Shown here one piece after another: positions 16,693-24,417 of a DNA stretch of 61,875 nt (its first letter is position 1; each line of letters starts with the position of its first letter). Position numbers and translations under genes: made by a program. The notes under the pieces were generated by a model, which saw only the letters and a program-made list of their open reading frames with translations, was not told the origin of the DNA and ran no database searches. The stretch is taken from positions 1 through 61,875 of IMG/VR virus record IMGVR_UViG_3300013102_000009, one strand, 5' to 3'. This stretch comes from a virus.

Positions 16693-16704
16693 TATCGTAT
16701 AAAC

Positions 16705-16740
16705 GAAAATGCCCTCCAGCTTTTGACTGAAGGGCATTTC
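16705..16740 (-). terminator. terminator between tail chaperones and tape measure
   Basis: AAATGCCCT (16707-16715) and AGGGCATTT (16731-16739) give a 9-bp stem. The minus-strand sense is 3' of the tape measure promoter in map order but 5' in transcription: RNA from the chaperone genes would meet it after 16741. The tail is TCGTTTAT, so strength is uncertain. Confidence 0.6.
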
Positions 16741-17825
16741 TTATGTAGCCTCGGCTTCTTTTGCAACCTTGGCCATTAGTTCGTTGTGATAATCCTCCCG
16801 AGTGGGGAGAGTATCAAAACCTTCTTCCAAAACCGGAACAACAAACAATGTCCTACCCGGCTGAGGATTCTTGATCTTCTTGCTTTCCACTTCATCAAAA
16901 GCACATGAGTGGCATTCAATGTGGTCATGCTTGAAAGCAATTGCGTTGTTCTCAGAGTATGCGTACCAAACGGGAACTCCACACTTGGGGCATTTCTCTT
17001 TCTCAATTGTCTCGTAAGCCATGGCCAAAGCTGCATCCCATTTGTGTGGGGTCTTCAGCTTCTTGTGGTTATTCATCAGCATGTGAGCCGGTGAGTAACC
17101 CCATTCCTTAGCAGAAGCGATTGCCCGAAGGTAACCGCGCTGCTGAGGACGGATTAGGACTGTGACAAAAAATCTGCGTCCGCAGCCTTGACGTTGTGGA
17201 ATACAGCATTGGCGAAGGTCAGGGTGTTGGCCTTATCCAGCACACGCTCCCACTCAGACTGGAGCAGCTTGCCGCGAAGCTTCTCTACAGTCTCAACCTT
17301 GAAGGCACGTTCGTCAGTCGCGCCCTTGGCATTGGTTACCCGGATGATTGCCTTGGAGACCAGTTCGTTGTCAAGCTTCTCCAGCATGACCTCATTGGCC
17401 TCTTCCTTCTCATCGGCAGAAGCCTTGGAAGCAGCCTTGTTCTTGCGACGGACTTCCTTGACCAGAATGCGCCAGAGTTCAGGCGCCACACCACGCATGT
17501 GGAAGGTGAGAGCAGAGCCGGAGACGCGCTCAATAAGTTCCTTCTCGCGCTCCTGAAGCTCTTCAATCTGCGCGTCGATAGCTTCCTTTTCAGGAGAGTC
17601 AGTCATAGACCCCTGTGCTTCAGCGGAGTACTTCAATGCCTCTCGACCGAGTTCAGCAATTTCCGCTAGGACTTCATTCAATTCTTCTGCACCAGCAGCG
17701 TCAAGGTAAACCTTGACCTCACCCGTAGGGTAGGTAACCTCATTCAGTGCCTCAACAAGATCAAAGGTTTCGTCAGCCTTCATTTCTTCAACAACGGCGG
17801 CAACTTCAGCTTCGTTCACAGACAA
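16741..17825 (-). CDS. tail assembly chaperone long form, made by -1 frameshift
   Basis: Reading 17825 to the slip site 17172-17166 and then shifting back one base gives an open continuation VTVLIRPQQRGYLRAIASA, through ..SPAHMLMNNHKKL, ending at 16741. This fuses the 223-residue chaperone to about 140 more residues that include CPKCG and CHSC zinc-type pairs. It corresponds to the G-T fusion of lambda-like tails. The downstream frame has ATG codons (17082, 17076) but no good ribosome site, favouring frameshift expression. Confidence 0.8.
17154..17825 (-). CDS. tail assembly chaperone short form (223 aa)
   Basis: Acidic, helical protein with coiled-coil regions (EELQEREKELIERVSGSALTF), lying between the major tail proteins and the tape measure, as expected for the gpG-like chaperone that coats the tape measure during tail assembly. 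TTG start with AAAGGAAATG upstream; a GTG two codons later is possible. It stops at TAA shortly after the slip site. Confidence 0.85.
   Translation of the reverse strand: MSVNEAEVAAVVEEMKADETFDLVEALNEVTYPTGEVKVYLDAAGAEELNEVLAEIAELGREALKYSAEAQGSMTDSPEKEAIDAQIEELQEREKELIERVSGSALTFHMRGVAPELWRILVKEVRRKNKAASKASADEKEEANEVMLEKLDNELVSKAIIRVTNAKGATDERAFKVETVEKLRGKLLQSEWERVLDKANTLTFANAVFHNVKAADADFLSQS
17166..17172 (-). other. programmed -1 ribosomal frameshift site TTTTTTG
   Basis: Minus strand reads GCA GAT TTT TTG TCA in frame; T-TTT-TTG satisfies X-XXY-YYZ. After slipping, the next codon is GTC and the frame stays open to 16741. The zero frame stops five codons later. Position and direction match the conserved frameshift of siphophage tail chaperones. 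Confidence 0.85.
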
Positions 17826-17881
17826 TTTGACATTTCCTTTTTTAGGGGGTATAAGCTCAACCCCTATACTATCAGAACGTA

Positions 17882-17917
17882 GAAAAGCCCCTCTCCGTGG
17901 AAAGAGAGGGGCTTTTC
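17882..17917 (-). terminator. terminator after the major tail proteins
   Basis: GAAAAGCCCCTCT and AGAGGGGCTTTTC form a 13-bp stem around TTCCACGG (minus strand). A good intrinsic terminator that may set the ratio of major tail protein to chaperone mRNA. Symmetrical, so it would also work on the + strand. Confidence 0.85.
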
Positions 17918-17947
17918 AGGATTCGTTACGTTCCAATACCAACGTGT

Positions 17948-17962
17948 ACTACTCTAGCACAT
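17948..17962 (-). promoter_or_regulatory. repeated promoter-like element (second copy)
   Basis: Same TGTGCTAGAGTAGT as 5752-5765 and 32079-32092. Here it falls just after the stop of the 17964-18464 tail gene and before the terminator at 17882-17917. A promoter directly before a terminator would be odd, so the element may instead bind a regulator or direct processing. Confidence 0.5.
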
Positions 17963-17963
17963 G

Positions 17964-18464
17964 CTACGTGGCAAGTACGACGTTCACTGCCATTTGGCCC
18001 TGCGGCTTGAATGGAACGGTGAACTGGATCGGTGCGCCGCCGTCGCCTTCAACGTCCTGAGTGTAATCGGAGATTACACGGAAGACCGAGACAAGCTGCC
18101 CGGAAGCAGGAGCGACAGTGGACTTGTAACCGTGGCGGCTCACAAGCCAACCTTCCACGCGACCTGCCTTGAACAGGTTCACAGCCGTGGTGAACACCGT
18201 AGGTGCGTCACCAATGGCGTCACGGAAGAAGGAAATGTTCGCTTCGTAGTTACCGAAGGTGTACGTTGACACGTTACCTTCATCTACGATAGTCTTGGAG
18301 TCATCGGTATCCGAGTCAGTTGCAGCCAGCGTGTAGCCGGTAACAATTGCAGCGGAGATGTTGACACCAGCAGCAAGTTCGGTAGCCTTGGGAACAAGGT
18401 AGTTCGCAATGCCAGCGAGAGGAACCCACCAGATAGTAGAGTTCGGGGACATCATTTTAGCCAT
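17964..18464 (-). CDS. major tail protein paralogue 2 (166 aa)
   Basis: Same length as the gene upstream and clearly homologous over its whole length: MAKMMSPNSTIWWVP, SGYTL-type TGYTLAATDSD, NYEANISFFRDA, and GAPIQFTVPFKPQGQM all align with the partner. Tail tube subunits of actinophages look like this. One copy may form the tube and the other decorate it or form a minor tube component. ATG start, AAGGATG upstream. Confidence 0.8.
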   Translation of the reverse strand: MAKMMSPNSTIWWVPLAGIANYLVPKATELAAGVNISAAIVTGYTLAATDSDTDDSKTIVDEGNVSTYTFGNYEANISFFRDAIGDAPTVFTTAVNLFKAGRVEGWLVSRHGYKSTVAPASGQLVSVFRVISDYTQDVEGDGGAPIQFTVPFKPQGQMAVNVVLAT

Positions 18465-18476
18465 TGGGCATCATCC

Positions 18477-18977
18477 TTACGCTACGAGAGCGACGTTGAG
18501 GTTCATGCTGCCCTGCTGAGCAAACGGAACCGTGAACTGGATCGGGCCAGAGTCAGACACGACATCCTGAGAGATGTCAGACATGACCTTGTAGACCGAG
18601 ACAACGTGACCAACGGCAGCAGCCGTGGTGGACGGATAACCGAGACGACGTACAAGCCAGCCGATGGAACGGCCAGTCTTGAAGAAGTTGAACGCCTTAG
18701 CGTAGTCAGTCGTGGTGGTCACAAGGTCCGAGTCACGGAAGAACGTGATGTTGGCTTCGTAGTTGTAGAACGTCGGAAGCTCTACGTTCGCACCGTCACA
18801 AATGCTTGTGCTGTCATCAACGTCAGAGTCAGTTGCATTCAGGGTGTAACCCGAGACAACAGCACACGAGATGTTACGGGCAACCGTCAACAGCGCAGCA
18901 GAGGGTGCCAGCGGGTTGAGGTTGGCGGATTCAGGAACCCACCAGATAGTCGTGTTTGGCGACATCATTTTAGCCAT
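18477..18977 (-). CDS. major tail protein paralogue 1 (166 aa)
   Basis: Tandem homologue of 17964-18464, sharing MAKMMSPNTTIWWVPES, TLNATDSDVDDS, NYEANITFFRDSD and GPIQFTVPFAQQGSMNLNV. The intergenic sequence (12 bases) and ribosome sites are also alike, pointing to gene duplication. Start at ATG 18977, overlapping the 82-residue gene by eight bases; an in-frame GTG at 18989 is less likely. Confidence 0.8.
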   Translation of the reverse strand: MAKMMSPNTTIWWVPESANLNPLAPSAALLTVARNISCAVVSGYTLNATDSDVDDSTSICDGANVELPTFYNYEANITFFRDSDLVTTTTDYAKAFNFFKTGRSIGWLVRRLGYPSTTAAAVGHVVSVYKVMSDISQDVVSDSGPIQFTVPFAQQGSMNLNVALVA

Positions 18978-19218
18978 TGTCGGCACCATCCTTGTTTGTT
19001 ACTTCGTCGTCAGCGCCCTTGGCAATCGGACCTTCTGGAATTACGCCGTCTTTGACAGCCTCACCGAAGACTTCGATTTCCTCAGCGCGAATGGCTGCAT
19101 CAATCTGCTTCTGTGTAGCTTTCTTCAAAGCCGGGATGTTTTCAATCTCGCTTGGCAAGACCAGAGAAATAATGCCAGTCACTTCGTGGACGGCGTAAAC
19201 TTTCTCAAATTCACTCAC
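18970..19218 (-). CDS. hypothetical protein before the major tail genes (82 aa)
   Basis: Helical middle (IPALKKATQKQIDAAIRAEEIEVFGEAV) and a Gly/Asp/Lys-rich tail. GTG start with AAAGGAG upstream. Lies between tail terminator and major tail protein; not recognised. Could be a small tail assembly factor. Confidence 0.6.
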   Translation of the reverse strand: MSEFEKVYAVHEVTGIISLVLPSEIENIPALKKATQKQIDAAIRAEEIEVFGEAVKDGVIPEGPIAKGADDEVTNKDGADNG

Positions 19219-19259
19219 TTTTGCTCTCCTTTATCCTATTCAATATTAGCACGGTTGTG

Positions 19260-19694
19260 CTATGCGGGAATTTCCGCTGCATTCACGATATATCGGAATG
19301 ACTGTGTTGATGCATAACGGCTTGGATTTACCAAGTGCGTTACAGCACCGTGCGCCCCATAAAGCGCATTTCGGATTTCTCCGCAATTGGTTGGAACAAA
19401 TCCAAGCAGCTTAGTACGGGCAATAGAATGCAGCCGTCGCGCTGCCCCTTTTGTACTCGCAACACACTGAATGACAATTGTTGTTTCGTCAGAGTCATAA
19501 GCAGCCCCGACAATTCCATTCATGCGACGTGGAGCCTCAGCCGTACCACCAAAGGAAATGGTGATGTACGGTTTGATTTGATCACCAATCATCGTAATCA
19601 TGTCTTCGTCAGGAACTTCATCTTCATGATGATCCACATGAGGAATTGTCTTGATGCGAGCAATGATTTCTTCTTGGCTTTGAAACAGTGTCAC
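19260..19694 (-). CDS. tail terminator-like protein (144 aa)
   Basis: Sits between the gp10-like connector and the tail proteins, where siphophages encode the tail terminator. The pattern (ITMIGDQIKPYITISFGGTAEAP..SDETTIVIQCVASTKGAARRLHSIART) is the alpha-beta fold with a long strand pair typical of terminator proteins. GTG start overlapping the previous stop by four bases. Confidence 0.65.
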   Translation of the reverse strand: MTLFQSQEEIIARIKTIPHVDHHEDEVPDEDMITMIGDQIKPYITISFGGTAEAPRRMNGIVGAAYDSDETTIVIQCVASTKGAARRLHSIARTKLLGFVPTNCGEIRNALYGAHGAVTHLVNPSRYASTQSFRYIVNAAEIPA

Positions 19695-20116
19695 TTGATT
19701 CCCTTGTTCTTCAGGTGTTTCTCCACAGCCATTGCGGAGTTGGTCAGCGCGTGCATGGCACTGACCTCAACCGTTCCCCTGCGAGTTTCGACAGTGCCAC
19801 CATGCTCTTGAATGTCAAAGTACTTTTTCTTCTTGTTCAGCCAGCCCCACTTGACAGTGATAATGTTCCCTCGCTGTGTCACATCAGCGTCGTAGGCGTC
19901 GTACATGGCACCTGTCCAGATACGGTTGTCCTTTGGCTCTATGGACAGATCAGAGGGTGTTGTTGCAATAGTGTTTTGGCCAACGTTCTTTGCAATGATC
20001 CCTGCCACCAAGGCGTCATCCACAGCGTTCTTACGGATTGTGGTCTTGGCAGCTTTGTTGAATCCGAGCAGACTGTTACGCAACTGCACACGGCCCTCTA
20101 CGCCTGCCCTAGTCAC
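19691..20116 (-). CDS. HK97 gp10-like tail completion protein (141 aa)
   Basis: GTG at 20116 preferred: GGAG lies upstream and it overlaps the zinc-finger gene by eight bases; the frame is open upstream but would bury that gene. Basic helical N-terminus, then YFDIQEHGGTVETRRGTVEVSAMHALTNSAM, the aromatic/His region characteristic of HK97 gp10 family connector or tail completion proteins. Confidence 0.65.
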   Translation of the reverse strand: MTRAGVEGRVQLRNSLLGFNKAAKTTIRKNAVDDALVAGIIAKNVGQNTIATTPSDLSIEPKDNRIWTGAMYDAYDADVTQRGNIITVKWGWLNKKKKYFDIQEHGGTVETRRGTVEVSAMHALTNSAMAVEKHLKNKGIK

Positions 20117-20246
20117 TAGGCTCCGCTTCCAGTCCGTAAGGCTGTCCTGAGTCCTTCTGAAGGCAGCGGTACAGGTAGGTCTCGTGAATCCACAGACCTC
20201 CAGAACCCTTAGAGATGTTGCGGCCACAGTGCTTGCAAGTTTTCAT
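20109..20246 (-). CDS. mini zinc-finger protein (45 aa)
   Basis: MKTCKHCGRNIS...WIHETYLYRC: Cys4/His-type zinc knuckle in a 45-residue protein. ATG overlaps the upstream TAA (TAATGA). Small CxxC proteins often lie in connector regions of actinophages; function unknown. Confidence 0.6.
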   Translation of the reverse strand: MKTCKHCGRNISKGSGGLWIHETYLYRCLQKDSGQPYGLEAEPSD

Positions 20247-20680
20247 TACGCCTGCTTCATGTTGTTCTGTGCTGTCAGCACACGCTCCCAAGCGTTGCTG
20301 CTGGATTCGTCCCCATGAACGTAGTAGGTGTCCCCAACCTTCTCGGGGTCCGACTCATTTGCGAGAACAGTAATCCGGTCATTCACACTCACGTTGAATG
20401 AGCCGGGGATCAGTTCGTTTTCATCAAAGCCAATGCAAATACGCATACGTTGAAGTTTGGCTGCATCTTCAGGAATGTCACGGTTGGTAGGGAATGCTAC
20501 CTTCTGAATTCGGGCAGCCCCACGGTAGATAGGTTCGTAACCTCCACCGTCAACTTCTCCAGTTTCAAAGTTGTAATCACCGCGCTCCGTAATATGCTCA
20601 ATAAGCACACGCCCCAAGTGTGTACCATTTACCGTATTCCGGTGGTGGAAGATAAACCCCGGATGGAATACACCCCTCAT
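20246..20680 (-). CDS. head-tail stopper-like protein (144 aa)
   Basis: ATG at 20680 overlaps the preceding stop (ATGA); GTG at 20692 is also possible. Beta-rich (RVLIEHITERGDYNFETGE..YRGAARIQKVAF...NVSVNDRITVLANES) as in small beta-barrel head-closure (stopper) proteins. Position after the adaptor-like gene supports this. Confidence 0.6.
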   Translation of the reverse strand: MRGVFHPGFIFHHRNTVNGTHLGRVLIEHITERGDYNFETGEVDGGGYEPIYRGAARIQKVAFPTNRDIPEDAAKLQRMRICIGFDENELIPGSFNVSVNDRITVLANESDPEKVGDTYYVHGDESSSNAWERVLTAQNNMKQA

Positions 20681-21078
20681 CGGAGCGGCCACTTTGCAGG
20701 AGTCTCGTAGAAGTCCACAACCTCAAATGCCTCAAGGGAATCGTTGGACTCATCCAAGTCATTCTGCTTGATCTTGAATTCAGCAGCGGTGCGGCGAAGT
20801 TCAGCAGCTACAGCGGGACCGTCTGTGCTGAGGTCTTCAGTACGAATTTTCTTGGACACAAGCGCTTCGTTGGATGCCAAAGCAAGCAGGGCATCAGCAG
20901 CAGCGCCATACAGCTTGTCACCATTGATTGCAATGTAGGCACTCAGTTGGTCATCAGGTACGAGGTAGTCAGCAGGAGCTTCAGGATTCGCGGGGTCTTT
21001 GTACCGCTCTGTCTGGAACAGCAGCGCCCTAAGCTGCCCCAGTGGGGTATTGTACTGTGGGGGATAAATGTTGGCCAT
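20677..21078 (-). CDS. head-tail adaptor-like protein (133 aa)
   Basis: Mostly helical (LSAYIAINGDKLYGAAADALLALASNEALVSKKI), like gp6/gp15-type connectors that sit on the portal. ATG at 21078 has no ribosome site, but TGCTAGAAT lies 8 bases upstream, so the transcript could be leaderless, as is common in actinobacteria. A start at 21102 is open but less likely. Confidence 0.65.
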   Translation of the reverse strand: MANIYPPQYNTPLGQLRALLFQTERYKDPANPEAPADYLVPDDQLSAYIAINGDKLYGAAADALLALASNEALVSKKIRTEDLSTDGPAVAAELRRTAAEFKIKQNDLDESNDSLEAFEVVDFYETPAKWPLR

Positions 21079-21082
21079 ACCA

Positions 21083-21102
21083 TACATTCTAGCATTTGTC
21101 AA
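21083..21102 (-). promoter_or_regulatory. promoter-like TTGACA..TGCTAGAAT before the connector genes
   Basis: Minus strand: TTGACA (21102-21097), five bases, then extended -10 TGCTAGAAT (21094-21086). The spacing is far below 17, so the TTGACA may be a protein site. The same arrangement with 9 and 6 bases recurs near 23290 and 24400. Confidence 0.45.
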
Positions 21103-21144
21103 ATAACCTAAGTCAGAAAATACCGGCTAAGGTTATAACGCAAG

Positions 21145-21182
21145 AAAAATCCCCCACTGCCCGTATTCAGTGGGGGATTCTT
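21145..21182 (-). terminator. terminator upstream of the connector unit
   Basis: AATCCCCCACTG (21148-21159) and CAGTGGGGGATT (21168-21179) form a 12-bp stem with an 8-base loop; the minus-strand tail is TTTTTC. It ends the leftward capsid transcript or an antisense run from the inverted gene region. Confidence 0.85.
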
Positions 21183-21297
21183 AGCAGGAGCACTCAATCG
21201 CGAAAGGAAGGAAAGCGAAGAGGTATAGCTCGGAACTGCCGTAATAAATACTTTAGCACACTTGACAGTTTTCTGCTGGAGAGGTTACTGTGGACAC

Positions 21298-21612
21298 ATG
21301 CACACAGAACAGCTTATCGAATCTGTACGTTCTCTCCCAATGCCTGCTTGGACCGGAAGCAAGGAAGAGTACTACGAAGCCAAGACAAAGGTTGTAAACG
21401 CAAGAAACCTCCTTGAAAAGGAGTGGGAGCTTTGGCTGGCAGAAATGTACGCTAGTGACCTGTCCCGCAACGTCCAAATCCTGATCTTTGACAATGTGCG
21501 GAGTGAGGCATACCTCAACCAACATCTTATGTGGGAACAAAGGTATCTTGAGATGCATGGCATGTACACTGTCTACGCTGCTTTCGCACGGCAAGTGATT
21601 GACCTCCAATAG
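21298..21612 (+). CDS. lone forward gene inside the structural block (104 aa)
   Basis: The only + strand gene in a 36 kb leftward arm. Start taken at ATG 21298. Helical, acidic and aromatic (SKEEYYEAKTKVVNARNLLEKEWELWLAEMYASD). Not recognised. Terminators stand on both sides (21145-21182 and 21619-21652), and TTGACA at 21262 could be its -35. It behaves like an independently expressed cargo gene (moron). Confidence 0.65.
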   Translation: MHTEQLIESVRSLPMPAWTGSKEEYYEAKTKVVNARNLLEKEWELWLAEMYASDLSRNVQILIFDNVRSEAYLNQHLMWEQRYLEMHGMYTVYAAFARQVIDLQ

Positions 21613-21618
21613 GGCATA

Positions 21619-21652
21619 AGAAAAGCCCCCACCTTTCGGTAGGGGCTTTTCT
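21619..21652. terminator. bidirectional terminator between forward gene and capsid gene
   Basis: AGAAAAGCCCC and GGGGCTTTTCT form the stem around CCACCTTTCGGTA. T-rich on both strands. Separates the converging gene 21298-21612 and the major capsid gene ending at 21660. Confidence 0.88.
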
Positions 21653-21659
21653 AGAAGAC

Positions 21660-22829
21660 TTAGACTACAGGAGTCAGGAAGTCAGGAGCAGCAGCGTTGG
21701 ACTCGCCGGTGGATGCGTACATGGACGCACCGAACCAGAAGCCACCAGCCACAACGTGACGCACGCGGTACTCGATGTCATCATTCAACAGCGAGCCTTC
21801 CAGAGAAGGAACAGCGCCGCCGCCCAAGTAGAGGCCGGTGTTGCCCGACTGGCGGAACTCTGGCTTCTCGTGGTTGCGGAGGAAGTTGACCACGATGGAA
21901 TCGCGGGTACCGTCGTTACCGTTCAGCGGAACAAGGAACCACGTGGTGGCTGCGTTAGCATCCTTGTTGATCTGAGTGAGGTAGTCGTTGACTACCAGAG
22001 TCACATCGGAGCTACCAACAGAAGTGGTGTACTTCTTGGTGCCTTCCGTAACCTCAACAGAACCGAGAGCCAGAATGCGCTCTGCCGTGGTCTGAAGGTT
22101 GGTAGGAACGATCAGGGCGAACTTGTTCACCGTGACGTAGTTGCCGTTGACCTGACGGCTGCGGATTTCGCGCTTGGCGAATTCCAGAGCGTTCAGAGAC
22201 AGCTTGTAGCGGGTACCGGATGCACCAGTCGTACCCATGGCGTTGCCGTTGCCGGAGTTGAAGGTGACAGTGTTCACACCAGTAGGAGTGACCAGCGACT
22301 CAAGAGCAGCGGTTTCCTCAGTGGTCTTCGCAATGCGAGCCATTTCACCCGGCAGAGAGGCAATGAAGCCCCACTCATCGTTGATGACGTCTTCCCACGA
22401 GAACGGAATGCGAGCACCGTTCTTACGCAGAGACAGACCCTTTTCGGATGTGCTCCACCGGAACGTTGGGTACTCAGTCAGTTCAGGGATGTTCGGCAGC
22501 GAGTGAACCGGAGTCGCGAAACCGCCGTTGTCCGCGAGGTCAATCGCGTTGTTGAAGAGGAATTCCTTCTTGCGCTTCGGCTTGAAGTCCTCAAATACGT
22601 CGCGCTTGGCGAACTGGGTCCACGTGGTGGGGAGACCTGCATACTGCTTGAGCAGTTCAGCACCGTTGGCGTAAGCGAACGTGCGAGCGAGGTCAGAGGT
22701 AGAGATAGCTTCGTTGAAGGCATGACCCTCAGAAACTACCTGCTTGAGAATACCGCGAGCACGGTAGTCTCCACCGAGAGCGTCACCAAAGACCTTAGCG
22801 GTCTCTTCAAGTTTCTTGTTGTAATCCAT
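21660..22829 (-). CDS. major capsid protein, HK97 fold (389 aa)
   Basis: Follows protease and decoration genes. The N-terminal 100 residues are helical (ETAKVFGDALGGDYRARG), then GFATPVHSLPNIPELTEYPTFRWSTSEKG and a P-domain-like strand series, ending HVVAGGFWFGASMYASTGES. Similar proteins are the HK97-type capsid subunits of actinophages. The protease gene at 23440-24366 carries the scaffold, so this protein has little or no own delta domain. ATG start. Confidence 0.82.
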   Translation of the reverse strand: MDYNKKLEETAKVFGDALGGDYRARGILKQVVSEGHAFNEAISTSDLARTFAYANGAELLKQYAGLPTTWTQFAKRDVFEDFKPKRKKEFLFNNAIDLADNGGFATPVHSLPNIPELTEYPTFRWSTSEKGLSLRKNGARIPFSWEDVINDEWGFIASLPGEMARIAKTTEETAALESLVTPTGVNTVTFNSGNGNAMGTTGASGTRYKLSLNALEFAKREIRSRQVNGNYVTVNKFALIVPTNLQTTAERILALGSVEVTEGTKKYTTSVGSSDVTLVVNDYLTQINKDANAATTWFLVPLNGNDGTRDSIVVNFLRNHEKPEFRQSGNTGLYLGGGAVPSLEGSLLNDDIEYRVRHVVAGGFWFGASMYASTGESNAAAPDFLTPVV

Positions 22830-22842
22830 TGTCCGCTATTCC

Positions 22843-23253
22843 TTACGCGCTTGCCGTTACTTGACCGGGCTGGAGAACCTTTACGATTGCATCTCCCAGA
22901 CCAGTTCCCTTAGCACGGATAGCCGCGCCCCAGAGGAAGTTGCCAGTGGCCGTTGCCGTCAGAGCGCCAGCAGGGGTGATGTATACGGGAGTACCGTAAC
23001 CGGCAAGTGCACCGTTCACAGGAACTCGCCAGACACCAACGTGGCTGATGGAGGCGAAGTTATCAGCATTGCCGATACCGCCGGTCTTCTGCGGAACGCC
23101 ATTGATGACATTCTGATTGGTAGTTGCGCCACCTTCGTCAGTCTCAGCAACGGCATTCAGAATGCCAATACGGAGAGGGGTACCGGAGAAAGTACCATCG
23201 GGGACTGGCGCAGAAAGGTGGTTACCTTCCTTGAAAACTTCGTTCAAAGCCAC
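22843..23253 (-). CDS. capsid decoration protein, DUF2190-like (136 aa)
   Basis: Small Gly/Ala-rich beta protein: FKEGNHLSAPVPDGTFSGTPLRIG, then YGTPVYITPAGALTATATGNFLWGAAI. This pattern (GTPV then a GxAL..T..G.. then GxA) matches DUF2190 decoration or head fibre proteins placed immediately before the capsid gene. GTG start. Confidence 0.75.
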   Translation of the reverse strand: MALNEVFKEGNHLSAPVPDGTFSGTPLRIGILNAVAETDEGGATTNQNVINGVPQKTGGIGNADNFASISHVGVWRVPVNGALAGYGTPVYITPAGALTATATGNFLWGAAIRAKGTGLGDAIVKVLQPGQVTASA

Positions 23254-23286
23254 TGTTTGACCCTTTCGAGAATTTGTTCTAATAAC

Positions 23287-23307
23287 ATATTAGCAGACAA
23301 TTGTCAA
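23287..23307 (-). promoter_or_regulatory. promoter-like TTGACA..TGCTAATAT before capsid genes
   Basis: Minus strand: TTGACAATTGTC (a GACAATTGTC palindrome) followed by TGCTAATAT, 34 bases before the decoration gene start. Same combination at 24395-24412. Confidence 0.5.
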
Positions 23308-23338
23308 ATGCCATTTAGAACTAAAGATTTTGGTAAAG

Positions 23339-23374
23339 CGGGGCAGGTACTCTCTATTGAATACCTGCCCCATT
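23339..23374 (-). terminator. hairpin after protease gene
   Basis: GGGGCAGGTA and TACCTGCCCC form a 10-bp stem around TTCAATAGAGAG. The minus-strand tail is GCTTTACC, without a strong U-run, so it may be an RNA-stabilising hairpin or a weak terminator. Confidence 0.55.
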
Positions 23375-23439
23375 AGCACACCCATTACGGCTTCACAGCG
23401 TTATGCCCCTGTGCTGAGGGAGACAGGATCACCGCCTAA

Positions 23440-24366
23440 TTAGTTGCTGGCATACACCGAACTAAAGTCAAACGCCTTATTGCCATTACCGGCCTCTTCA
23501 ATAAGGCCAGCACCGTCTCCAGCCTTTGCAGCCTCAAGAATCTCAGCAGCAATTTCCTGCTCTGCCTTGATAGCTTCGTCAAGAGCCTTGCCAGCTTCGA
23601 CAGCCTCAAGCACACGAGTGCGAGCCTTAGCGGACAGCTTGGCCTCTACGAGAGCGTCAGCAACCTCAGTGGCGGACAGAGCCTTGGGCTTGTTGGCCTC
23701 TTCAAGAGCCTTCTGCTTCTCGGTCTCTGCAAGCTCACGAGCGGTCTGCTCTGCTGCAAGAGACTCGTTGAGAGTGTTGACACCCTTGGTCAGGTTGTCA
23801 AGCGCGTCCAAAAATTCCTTGGGGAGTTCCAATTCAGTTTCCTCTTCCTGTGCTTCCTCAAGCTTTTGTTCTTGGGAATTGTTTTCTCTGGCAGACTCTA
23901 CAAGAGAGTCAAATGCTCCACCGGCACCAGCCGTGGTAACAATGTCAACCGAATGGACCTGCGTGAATTCCGCAACTTCCATTCCCCTTGCAGTTTCTAC
24001 AAGGTTTCCTTCTGCCCTAATGGACACTGCAATCAAGCCAGCTTCAGCGAGTTCCTTGATTTCGGCACGCTTGGATTCCTTGATTGTCAGGTTTGCCCAA
24101 AGGTCTTTGCCGTCGAATTCAGCATCTTCGGAAAGCCAACCAACAATGTCACCAATACGCCGTTCCGGCTGGGACCATTTATCTTCTGAGCTTGGGTGGT
24201 TCTCAAAGCTGCGAACGCCTGCCTTGAACAAACCCTTGCCAGCTTCAAGCGCTTCTTTGGGGTAATAGGCAGATGACCCTTGACGGTCACCTTCAATAAT
24301 CTTGATACGCCATGTCTTACCTGTAAGATTGCCTGCAAGCTTTCCTGCTTCTAGCAGTTGAGCCAT
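23440..24366 (-). CDS. prohead protease fused to scaffold domain (308 aa)
   Basis: Residues about 1-165 look like a serine prohead protease: the conserved His is in FENHPSSEDKW and the catalytic Ser in LIAVSIRAEG, followed by HSVDIVTTAGAGG. Residues about 170-300 are an acidic coiled coil (LAEAQTARELAETEKQKALEE-like) typical of an internal scaffold cleaved off at maturation. ATG at 24366 has TAGGAG upstream. It processes the capsid encoded next. Confidence 0.82.
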   Translation of the reverse strand: MAQLLEAGKLAGNLTGKTWRIKIIEGDRQGSSAYYPKEALEAGKGLFKAGVRSFENHPSSEDKWSQPERRIGDIVGWLSEDAEFDGKDLWANLTIKESKRAEIKELAEAGLIAVSIRAEGNLVETARGMEVAEFTQVHSVDIVTTAGAGGAFDSLVESARENNSQEQKLEEAQEEETELELPKEFLDALDNLTKGVNTLNESLAAEQTARELAETEKQKALEEANKPKALSATEVADALVEAKLSAKARTRVLEAVEAGKALDEAIKAEQEIAAEILEAAKAGDGAGLIEEAGNGNKAFDFSSVYASN

Positions 24367-24394
24367 TGTCACACTCCTATTGTTCCTAAACACA

Positions 24395-24412
24395 ATATTA
24401 GCAGATTGTCAA
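24395..24412 (-). promoter_or_regulatory. promoter-like TTGACA..TGCTAATAT before protease
   Basis: Minus strand: TTGACA (24412-24407) then ATC and TGCTAATAT (24403-24395), 29 bases before the protease ATG and 20 bases after a terminator. A restart point for the capsid unit is likely. Confidence 0.5.
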
Positions 24413-24417
24413 ATGGC

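Noticed and set aside
21756-22913. 385-codon + strand frame opposite the major capsid gene
   Set aside because: Antisense shadow; the capsid gene is supported by position and sequence.
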